In this document: positions 31,935 through 37,040 of the stretch, piece by piece
Numbering within the stretch: position 1 is the first letter of the stretch
Layout of the letters: each line of letters opens with the position of its first letter
DNA from: Aeromonas rivuli
GTDB lineage: Bacteria; Pseudomonadota; Gammaproteobacteria; Enterobacterales; Aeromonadaceae
DNA: 37,228 nucleotides
NCBI RefSeq assembly: GCF_000820045.1
Contig: NZ_CDBJ01000023.1
Location: 1 to 37,228, forward strand
Reading direction: 5' to 3'
Translations under genes and position numbers: made by a program
Notes under the pieces: generated by a model
Databases searched by the model: none
Told to the model about the DNA's origin: nothing
What the model saw: only the letters and a program-made list of their open reading frames with translations

Positions 31935-31974
31935 CGAATTAACTAAATAACGAATTAACGAGGTAACGAAGATA
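31935..31974. repeat. 8-bp-period array, locus g (between parA and the RHH gene)
   Basis: Five 8-bp units on the plus strand: CGAATTAA, CTAAATAA, CGAATTAA, CGAGGTAA and CGAAGATA. The array covers the whole gap, including the ribosome site (GAGG) of the RHH gene. Confidence 0.75.
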
Positions 31975-32222
31975 TGGCAAACGTACCGCCACCACCCGGT
32001 AAAGGTAAGGGCAAAGGAACACCACCGGCCAGCACCGCAGCCGCTCACGTTGTCGGCAATAACACGACCAAACCAGAGGCGGGCGAACTGGTCCCGATGA
32101 ACTTCAAAGTGGATTCCGAACTAAGGAAGGATTTCAAGATGTTTGCAGCCATGCACGATATGAGCATGGTCGATTTACTGAAGGAAGCGTTCGCTCTCTA
32201 CAAAGAGCACAAGGGCGGTTAA
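31974..32222 (+). CDS. ParG-like ribbon-helix-helix partition protein
   Basis: An 82-aa protein. The N-terminal 40 residues are disordered, Gly/Pro/Ala-rich and basic (MANVPPPPGKGKGKGTPPAS). The C-terminal 42 form an RHH domain: LVPMNFKVDSELRKDFKMFA and MSMVDLLKEAFALYKEHK. This two-part design matches ParG (76 aa), whose tail stimulates ParF and whose RHH dimer binds centromere arrays. The flanking 8-bp arrays support the role. Confidence 0.85.
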   Translation: MANVPPPPGKGKGKGTPPASTAAAHVVGNNTTKPEAGELVPMNFKVDSELRKDFKMFAAMHDMSMVDLLKEAFALYKEHKGG

Positions 32223-32237
32223 TGCCCTGAAGGGTTC

Positions 32238-32271
32238 GGTCGGCTGGCTCTCTCACCTTCCAGCCGACCGG
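32238..32271. repeat. 11-bp perfect hairpin after the par operon
   Basis: CGGTCGGCTGG (32238-32248) and CCAGCCGACCG (32261-32271) flank 12 bases. No T tract follows on the plus strand, so it is not a typical intrinsic terminator. It could protect the par mRNA 3' end or bind a protein. Confidence 0.65.
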
Positions 32272-32305
32272 ACACAATTAACACCAATGGGATCGAGGGA
32301 TAATT

Positions 32306-32446
32306 ATGTCTGACAAGGATTATAAGGCAATCAGCCGCACACGGATAATTGAATTTCCGCTTCTGCCAGCCGACACCAGGGAGCAATTTATATCACGCTG
32401 CCCTGACTATATGCGGACAGCATTACAGAAGCTGCTGAAAAAATAA
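32306..32446 (+). CDS. Small protein downstream of the par genes
   Basis: A 46-aa frame (MSDKDYKAISRTRIIEFPLL to QKLLKK) with GAGG eight bases before the ATG. It ends just before a bidirectional hairpin (32451-32466). Short and basic; unknown function. Probably real because of the ribosome site and its place in an otherwise dense strand. Confidence 0.55.
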   Translation: MSDKDYKAISRTRIIEFPLLPADTREQFISRCPDYMRTALQKLLKK

Positions 32447-32450
32447 CAGA

Positions 32451-32467
32451 GGCCCCCATCGAGGGGC
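32451..32467. terminator. Hairpin terminator between convergent genes
   Basis: AGGCCCC, loop CATCG, AGGGGCCTT region at 32450-32470. On the minus strand GGCCCC-TCGAT-GGGGCC is followed by TCTGTTATTTTTT, on the plus strand by TTACTCTT. It separates the par-side genes from the convergent lipoprotein gene and could serve both. Confidence 0.6.
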
Positions 32468-32468
32468 C

Positions 32469-32816
32469 TTACTCTTTGCCCTTCGACCACCCCAACATGT
32501 TGATGCACACGATCCCCTGTTGATATGCCTCCTTGTTCACCGCGCCACCCTTGGCCACCAATTCATTGATGCACTGGGTCAGCTCGGTGGCTTTCGGCTT
32601 CAACTCGGCCACGGGCACCTTGAACACCAGGAGATCATCAGCCTGAATCCGCTTCAACCAGATCCCCGCCGTCCCTACCTGCTGGACAGGGGTCGCGCCA
32701 TTCCATTTATCTTGTGATACATCCCCCATAAAACCATCTTGCAACCATGCCTCAGCAGGATCACCGCACCCGGTCAGCGCCAGGGCAACCGCAAGAACTC
32801 CGAACGCTCTCTTCAT
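32469..32816 (-). CDS. Lipoprotein (possible exclusion or lysogenic-conversion protein)
   Basis: A 115-aa protein. The signal peptide MKRAFGVLAVALALTGCGDP ends in the lipobox LTGC, so Cys17 would be lipidated. The mature part contains three further Cys residues or fewer (TELTQCINELV, GIVCINML), which may pair. Phage and plasmid lipoproteins of this size often act in superinfection or entry exclusion, but no family was recognised. ATG 32816, GGAG upstream. Confidence 0.65.
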   Translation of the reverse strand: MKRAFGVLAVALALTGCGDPAEAWLQDGFMGDVSQDKWNGATPVQQVGTAGIWLKRIQADDLLVFKVPVAELKPKATELTQCINELVAKGGAVNKEAYQQGIVCINMLGWSKGKE

Positions 32817-32851
32817 TGGTCTAACGTCTCCATTGTTGTTTTTGTGACAGG

Positions 32852-33394
32852 TCACAGGTGGCGATATAACGTAGACCGGGAAACCCCCAGGTGCTTGGCC
32901 ACCTCCGACACTGTAACCCCTTCCCCTGCCAGCATTGCCCGCGCCAGCTTCAACTGTTGAGGCGTAATAGCAGGCGGACGGCCACCCTTGCGACCACGGG
33001 CCCGGGCCGCACTCAGGCCCGCACGGGTTCGCTCAGAAATCAGATTCCGCTCGAACTCGGCCAGCATGGCGAAGAAGTGGATCATCATTTTACCTGTTGC
33101 GGTGGTGGTGTCGATTTGCTCATGGAGCGAAACCAGCTCGACCCCCTTCAGCCTGAACACCTCGATCAACTCCAGTAGATGGCGCAGAGACCGCCCCAGA
33201 CGGTCCAGACGCCACACAACAACGGTATCCCCTGCCCTCACCTTATCAAGCAACCGGGAAAGCTCAGGACGGGCCACAGCGGTCCCGCTGACCGTCTCGG
33301 CCAGCACCTCATCACAACCCACCCGCTCCAGGGCATCGAGTTGATGGGCCAGTTCCTGATCTGACGTGCTCACCCTCGCATAACCAAAACGCAC
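32852..33394 (-). CDS. Serine recombinase (resolvase/invertase family)
   Basis: A 180-aa protein from GTG 33394 with AAGGGGG upstream; an alternative ATG at 33418 adds eight residues. N-terminal MRFGYARVSTSDQELAHQLD holds the catalytic Ser; WRLDRLGRSLRHLLELIE and the FFAMLAEFERNLISERT helix follow; the HTH is VSEVAKHLGVSRSTLYRHL at the C-terminus. It probably resolves plasmid multimers or inverts DNA. Confidence 0.92.
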   Translation of the reverse strand: MRFGYARVSTSDQELAHQLDALERVGCDEVLAETVSGTAVARPELSRLLDKVRAGDTVVVWRLDRLGRSLRHLLELIEVFRLKGVELVSLHEQIDTTTATGKMMIHFFAMLAEFERNLISERTRAGLSAARARGRKGGRPPAITPQQLKLARAMLAGEGVTVSEVAKHLGVSRSTLYRHL

Positions 33395-33524
33395 AATAAC
33401 CCCCTTTTGAGACACCATTTCGAAACATAGTTAAACGGACAGGGTTTTGAGACAAGGAAGAGACAAAAAAGGACCACCAACCAGGGCGGCCCCACATGAC
33501 CCAAAAACGGCCGTTTTTGAACAG
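33395..33524. promoter_or_regulatory. Resolvase leader with direct repeats (res candidate)
   Basis: TTTTGAGACA occurs at 33405-33414 and 33445-33454, 40 bases apart, with further AGACA at 33461-33465. The position immediately upstream of a serine recombinase is where res subsites normally lie. No long inverted segment is apparent, so resolution is preferred to inversion. Confidence 0.45.
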
Positions 33525-33695
33525 CTAGTCCCCTGCCTCACGCAAACGTAAAACCACCTCTTTCAACACTGGGTGAGCCTCTGACGGCAAGTCAGGCAAC
33601 AACCCCTCAACCCGATCAGCAAGCTCCGCATTGCTCAGAACAATCAAACTCCCGGGCGGCATCCCTCCGATGCTATCGAGATCCATCACTGGCAT
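33525..33695 (-). CDS. Small hypothetical protein
   Basis: A 56-aa protein (MPVMDLDSIGGMPPGSLIVL) from ATG 33695 with GGAGG upstream. Acidic and helical in the second half. Unknown family; part of the accessory block. Confidence 0.55.
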   Translation of the reverse strand: MPVMDLDSIGGMPPGSLIVLSNAELADRVEGLLPDLPSEAHPVLKEVVLRLREAGD

Positions 33696-33737
33696 GGCGA
33701 ACACCTCCAACACCGATCACCATTTTCAAGATAGCCG

Positions 33738-33770
33738 GACATCAAAAAGCCCGCTTAATGCGGGCCATTT
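33738..33770 (-). terminator. Intrinsic terminator
   Basis: Minus-strand stem GCCCGC, loop ATTAA, GCGGGC, followed by TTTTTGATG. It lies after the gene at 33771-33971. Confidence 0.75.
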
Positions 33771-33971
33771 TCAGCGCTTCTTTGCATCCTCTCGGATTAG
33801 CGATTTAACCACCGTAACCGATGCCGATGGCGGAACGCTAATCGACCCCACCGGCTCGCCGCCTTCTGCCCGGGTAGCCTCAAGATCTCCCTTGAACCAG
33901 CACCACGAAACATCACGCCCAGTGTCTCCCGCCTCCAAGATGCCGGACTTGTACTCGAAATTAACCGCCAT
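33771..33971 (-). CDS. Small hypothetical protein
   Basis: A 66-aa protein (MAVNFEYKSGILEAGDTGRD) from ATG 33971 with GGAGG upstream. It contains WCWFKGDLEATRAEGG near the middle. Longer reading frames upstream of this start overlap another gene and are not preferred. Unknown function. Confidence 0.55.
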   Translation of the reverse strand: MAVNFEYKSGILEAGDTGRDVSWCWFKGDLEATRAEGGEPVGSISVPPSASVTVVKSLIREDAKKR

Positions 33972-33993
33972 GATCCCCCACCTCCCAACAAGG

Positions 33994-34404
33994 CTAAAAC
34001 TCAGCCCGCAGAGCCACCGCCCGCGAGATCGCTTCATCCAACGTGGCAACCATCCCCCTGTTTGTTGAACGGTCCCACGCCCCACCATCAAGACAGCGCA
34101 CACAGTAGCGAACCCCATCCGGCCAAGCCTCAAACCAACGGCGGCGACGCTCTTCCAGGTCATCGGCGGGGACACCTTGCGACATATCATCCCAAGATGT
34201 GGTTGTGATGTATGGCACCCCCCACCAGTGATCCACTTCCAGGGGATCACGGTGCTCGTTCGGGGTGGTGTCAAAGTCTGATCTCATGCACGGATTGAGA
34301 GGTATCCCCTCGGCCGCCCATTCTCTCTGATTGCTCAGGTAATGGGCTGGTAGATAATCCCCGATTGCGACCACCTGCCCAACATACTCGATCTGTCTTG
34401 GCAT
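33994..34404 (-). CDS. Hypothetical accessory protein
   Basis: A 136-aa protein from ATG 34404 (AGAGGGAAC upstream). The start MPRQIEYVGQVVAIGDYLPA and the Trp-rich middle (DHWWGVPYITTTSWDDMSQG) are distinctive, but I do not recognise a family. It follows the winged-helix regulator and may be controlled by it. Confidence 0.55.
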   Translation of the reverse strand: MPRQIEYVGQVVAIGDYLPAHYLSNQREWAAEGIPLNPCMRSDFDTTPNEHRDPLEVDHWWGVPYITTTSWDDMSQGVPADDLEERRRRWFEAWPDGVRYCVRCLDGGAWDRSTNRGMVATLDEAISRAVALRAEF

Positions 34405-34442
34405 ACTCGTTCCCTCTTCACCATTTAACATATTCTTTTCAG

Positions 34443-34739
34443 TCACGCAGAAGTGACGGCGTCACCGACGCGGGCTGAATAGATAGCCTCCGCCCTCTTT
34501 CGCCCCTCATCTGTCAGCGAAAAAGCCAGCTTCAACGACTCAGACCGGTACTTCTGCAACAGACCGTGATCGACAAGGGTATGGCAGGACGCCCGGAAGT
34601 TGGCCGGAAAAACTTCGGCAGATCGAGAAGCGTTGATCATCTTCAGCAGCCTTACCCCAGGAACAGGACCGGCGGCCCCTCTTGCCTCGATGGCAAACAA
34701 CACAAAGAGCAGGTCCTTTTGAATTGCTGAAACTCTCAT
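34443..34739 (-). CDS. Winged-helix regulator (plasmid-type)
   Basis: A 98-aa protein starting MRVSAIQKDLLFVLFAIEAR. The middle (FRASCHTLVDHGLLQKYRSE) and the end (FSLTDEGRKRAEAIYSARVG) suggest a winged-helix domain like regulators found on conjugative plasmids. Two similar inverted repeats lie just upstream (34748-34770 and 34800-34822), suggesting autoregulation. Confidence 0.65.
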   Translation of the reverse strand: MRVSAIQKDLLFVLFAIEARGAAGPVPGVRLLKMINASRSAEVFPANFRASCHTLVDHGLLQKYRSESLKLAFSLTDEGRKRAEAIYSARVGDAVTSA

Positions 34740-34747
34740 ATATCCCC

Positions 34748-34822
34748 TTAATCATGCTTGATATGATTAACGTATCATCACCCCTCTGAGTGGTAAAGCT
34801 AATTCATGCCTGAAATGATTAA
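34748..34822 (-). promoter_or_regulatory. Paired operators of the winged-helix regulator
   Basis: Arms TTAATCAT / ATGATTAA (34748-34770) and TAATTCAT / ATGATTAA (34800-34822), each with a seven- to eight-base core CATGCYTGAWATG. Their centres are 52 bases apart, about five helical turns, so two dimers would lie on one face of the helix. Confidence 0.65.
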
Positions 34823-35071
34823 GGGCTATTGAAGCAGTGAGAGGCGCTATAAGGAATTTCATGGGCGGCCCTAGTGGTTGCCTGTCTTTTTCTTTGGGTG
34901 CCCTTAGCGGCGATGTGGTGGCCGTGTGACTCAGGATTTAAGGCCACCTCCACCCCCCACCCTGCTAAGCGTCTTTTTTCTTTAAGGCCACTGTTGCATG
35001 ACGCACCACTGAAGTTTGTCGGCCCCCTTGTGGGGCATGGCTGGTTCAAGCTGGGGTTTTGGGGATCGGGT

Positions 35072-35183
35072 GTGGGGGCGTGCCCCCACGAAGGGGGGTT
35101 ATCATGCTGACCGGCGGGCGGCTTGCCGCCCTGCAAGGTCAGGCATTCTCGTCTTTGTTCTGGCGGCGGCCAGCTTGCTGGCC
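35072..35183. repeat. Three tight hairpins near the origin (single-strand priming candidate)
   Basis: GTGGGGGC-GT-GCCCCCAC (35072-35089), GGGCGGC-TT-GCCGCCC (35116-35131) and GGCCAGC-TT-GCTGGCC (35168-35183), the last two 52 bases apart and each followed within 16 bases by AGGCATTCT. Such structures in single strands are typical of lagging-strand initiation sites. Confidence 0.55.
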
Positions 35184-35341
35184 TGCATAGCCAGGCATTC
35201 TTAGGATGCTTCGAGCGTAGAGAGAACATCCAGATCATATTTTTTATTCATAAAGAAAGAGCATATCTACAGTAAGCAGTTAATTTTTATTGGATTTACC
35301 TAAATTTTATTTGAAATCACTTAATTTTTTCTATTCAAGAG

Positions 35342-35350
35342 TTATCCACA
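35342..35350. promoter_or_regulatory. DnaA box
   Basis: TTATCCACA is the consensus DnaA box. It lies between rep (35519) and the AT-rich tract (35233-35340), where IncFII-like origins carry it. Confidence 0.85.
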
Positions 35351-35518
35351 GAAACAGGGGAAGTTATCGGGCGGCCGTGGCCAGGAATAGAGGCAAAACA
35401 GGAAGGCTTGGGGGATCTTGGCGGCTGCATTGCCAAAACCCCGCAGAATAGGCAAACGAGGGCAGCACAGTCCCCCACAGGGGCCTGTGCCTAAGAGTGT
35501 GCAAGGATTGTTGTGGCG

Positions 35519-36478
35519 CTACTGTTGCAGCTTTAGCCACTCATCGAAGGGGGGGTACTTGACCCGGACCTGATTCATCACCCACGATTCAGGCTTGCCG
35601 GAATGCTCGGCCAGCAGCTCGGCCGCATACTTGGCCATGTCCAGGTTGTACTGGCGTTGCTGCTCCCGGCGCTCATTGCTATCAGGCAAAGAGATCGAGC
35701 GGGCAGGCTGACGGGTGTTAGTCTTGATGCCCACCTTCCCCTGGGCATCACACAAATGGCGATTTGCGATCTCGGCGTCATGCGTTTCCGGGAACTGCTC
35801 GGCATATGCCGCCCGCACACCCGACAATTTGCGAGAACACCACGTCCTAAACTTCTTCAGAGCCTCATACCCCACGCGGCCAATAGCAACTAGGAAGTGC
35901 ATGTTCAGATTTTTAATTGCCGGGCGGCCGCGCTTAGAGCCGTCTTCCTGCTCTTCATATTGAAGGTGAACATCAAAGGCCCCGGCGATTTTGAGGCGAC
36001 GGAAACCACGCCAGTATCGTTGAGAAGGGCGGGGCTTATCGGCTGGGGCATTTTGGTCCAGCAACCCAGCCACGGCGGCAATCTCCGTGCAAGATCGATG
36101 AACGAAACCACCATTTGGCAATGGTGTCCCCACGCGCAGGGTCGCAAAATCCGTCATCTGGATGATCGCTTCCATAATCAACGCTTCCGCCTCACGGGCT
36201 TCAGAGCGATTCAGGCGTGGATTGCCGTCGGCGTTTCTCTTACCGCTCAGGTTAGAGAGCGTAGGTAGCATTTCTGGCTTTGAATAATAGGCGCGGATCC
36301 CCTCCTGGAGCTTCCGCATTACGTGCGGAATATCCTTCTTGGTTTCCGGCGGGGTGAAGAGGTCCCACGCGGGATTATCTGGGTTATGGCCGCAGCGATT
36401 ACCGCTGCCCAAGAATTTCCCAGGGTGTGGGTAACGAGAGCGCCCCCACATACATGGGGCTTCGATAGCACTGTCCAT
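35519..36478 (-). CDS. repA: Plasmid replication initiator RepA (IncFII/IncI-like)
   Basis: A 319-aa protein. The central part has paired winged-helix-like patterns: VHRSCTEIAAVAGLLDQ, SQRYWRGFRRLKIAGAFDVH, and KNLNMHFLVAIGRVGYEALK. A basic segment follows (WCSRKLSGVRAAYAEQF) and the C-terminus is charged. It resembles the RepA/RepZ group by pattern and by its surroundings: antisense RNA, leader hairpins, and downstream origin with DnaA box. The start ATG 36478 is preceded by AAAGGAAC, which is sequestered in a hairpin. Confidence 0.8.
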   Translation of the reverse strand: MDSAIEAPCMWGRSRYPHPGKFLGSGNRCGHNPDNPAWDLFTPPETKKDIPHVMRKLQEGIRAYYSKPEMLPTLSNLSGKRNADGNPRLNRSEAREAEALIMEAIIQMTDFATLRVGTPLPNGGFVHRSCTEIAAVAGLLDQNAPADKPRPSQRYWRGFRRLKIAGAFDVHLQYEEQEDGSKRGRPAIKNLNMHFLVAIGRVGYEALKKFRTWCSRKLSGVRAAYAEQFPETHDAEIANRHLCDAQGKVGIKTNTRQPARSISLPDSNERREQQRQYNLDMAKYAAELLAEHSGKPESWVMNQVRVKYPPFDEWLKLQQ

Positions 36479-36484
36479 CTTGTT

Positions 36485-36503
36485 CCTTTGCTCATGGCAA
36501 AGG
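36485..36503 (-). promoter_or_regulatory. Hairpin masking the repA ribosome site
   Basis: On the minus strand CCTTTGC, loop CATGA, GCAAAGG is a perfect seven-base stem; its 3' arm contains the AAAGG of the repA ribosome site. It corresponds to stem-loop III of IncI-type rep mRNA leaders, which must open to allow rep translation. Confidence 0.75.
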
Positions 36504-36508
36504 CTTGC

Positions 36509-36532
36509 TTACGTGATGGCCAACTTGTACAC
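36509..36532 (-). CDS. Putative leader peptide (RepY-like)
   Basis: Frame GTG-TAC-AAG-TTG-GCC-ATC-ACG-TAA (seven residues) ends five bases before the masking hairpin. A ribosome stopping there would unfold the hairpin, as RepY translation does in IncI plasmids. The frame is very short and the ribosome site (AAGGG) is only three bases from GTG, so it is tentative. Confidence 0.3.
   Translation of the reverse strand: MYKLAIT
36518..36525 (-). promoter_or_regulatory. Candidate pseudoknot partner in the rep leader
   Basis: The rep mRNA contains GGCCA near 36518-36522, whose GCCA could pair with UGGC of the UUGGCG loop upstream. In IncI-type plasmids such a pseudoknot activates rep translation and the antisense RNA prevents it. 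Pairing is only four bases here. Confidence 0.35.
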
Positions 36533-36679
36533 TTACCCTTGCGGATTGGGATAAGCCTTTGTGCTGACCTCTTCGAAAAGCCCGAGGCGCCAACCTCGGG
36601 TTTTTCACTTTGTAAGCCTGCCTGATTAAATTCGATTCATTCTTCCCGTTTTAGGGGCCTTAGCCCCCATTTACTCCGG

Positions 36680-36704
36680 CTAATTTACACTTTTTGTGTA
36701 TCGT
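36680..36704 (-). promoter_or_regulatory. rep promoter with CI-type operator
   Basis: TTACAC-N5-GTGTAT (36685-36701) lies at the end of the SOS-type gene; its left half contains the stop codon. On the minus strand TTGTCT and TAAATT with about 18 bases between them flank the operator, the same promoter-spacer layout as at 30395-30423. The phage repressor could thereby control replication. Confidence 0.6.
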
Positions 36705-36894
36705 TAGACAAGCCCTGTTTTCCCTCACGCAGCGAATTGATCGCCTCTCGCACTACATGCAGCGACAGCCCCACACCAGGATGCGCCTGATCATCACCAT
36801 CAACAGAGAGACACAGCCACTCGACATAAGCGTGAATGTGCTCGATGGTATCACCTTTATTTTCCCTGATTAAGGGGTTTCCCGTTCTTATCAT
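36685..36894 (-). CDS. Small SOS-controlled protein, candidate antirepressor
   Basis: A 69-aa protein from ATG 36894 (AAGGA seven bases upstream). It starts MIRTGNPLIRENKGDTIEHI and ends in a charged helix (LHVVREAINSLREGKQG). No family is recognised. A consensus LexA box lies upstream, so it should be induced by DNA damage. Because the repressor appears unable to cleave itself, this product may inactivate it, as Tum does in phage 186. It is also transcribed toward rep with no terminator in between. Confidence 0.65.
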   Translation of the reverse strand: MIRTGNPLIRENKGDTIEHIHAYVEWLCLSVDGDDQAHPGVGLSLHVVREAINSLREGKQGLSNDTQKV

Positions 36895-36939
36895 TTTCAA
36901 TTCCTTACAACTCGATCTTGCCCGGTGCCAACCAAGCGT

Positions 36940-36991
36940 CATTTTAGCTATTTATAGTTATACTGTATATTTAAACAGTGCCATTTATGGC
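36940..36991 (-). promoter_or_regulatory. LexA-controlled promoter
   Basis: LexA box CTGTATATTTAAACAG at 36963-36978; the 20-base extended site agrees with the E. coli consensus at 17 positions by eye. On the minus strand ATGGCA and TATAAC with 17 bases between them place the box exactly in the promoter spacer. The palindrome GCCATTTATGGC (36980-36991) overlaps the -35. Confidence 0.8.
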
Positions 36992-37026
36992 GAAGTCAAT
37001 CACTCCGGCGTCACGCAACTTGCTGA

Positions 37027-37040
37027 TGTATAAGAGACAG
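37027..37040. other. Mosaic-end-like sequence, overlap copy
   Basis: Second copy of TGTATAAGAGACAG through the terminal repeat; see 195-208. Confidence 0.7.

Larger units (their letters stand above)
34823..35518. other. oriV: Replication origin region (oriV candidate)
   Basis: About 700 bases without a convincing gene, downstream of rep. A perfect DnaA box TTATCCACA lies at 35342-35350. A long AT-rich tract (35233-35340) adjoins it. Beyond it three tight hairpins occur (35072-35089, 35116-35131, 35168-35183), the last two with TT loops and each followed by AGGCATTCT. In IncFII/IncI/IncL-M replicons the origin lies downstream of repA with a DnaA box next to AT-rich DNA, followed by a priming signal. 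The layout fits. Confidence 0.75.
36506..36606 (+). ncRNA. inc RNA: CopA/Inc-type antisense RNA of the rep leader
   Basis: Plus-strand promoter TTGCTT (36506-36511), 16 bases, TACACT (36528-36533); RNA from about 36540 to 36605, about 65-70 nt. It ends in CCCGAGG-CGCCAA-CCTCGGG followed by TTTTT (36581-36605), a terminator that is also the target loop. The complementary rep mRNA loop reads UUGGCG, the conserved target loop of IncI/IncB/IncL-M antisense RNAs. Confidence 0.8.

Noticed and set aside
33395..33524. Invertible DNA segment for the serine recombinase
   Set aside because: No pair of inverted crossover-like sites flanking alternative fibre ends was found; a res-type site fits better.
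34819..35238. 139-aa open frame in the origin region
   Set aside because: Rich in Pro, Cys and Trp with no ribosome site; it runs through the hairpins and noncoding repeats of the origin.
36626..36650. Possible further 8-bp-period array in the rep leader
   Set aside because: Only one unit (TAAATTCG) matches well and the next units do not keep the period.
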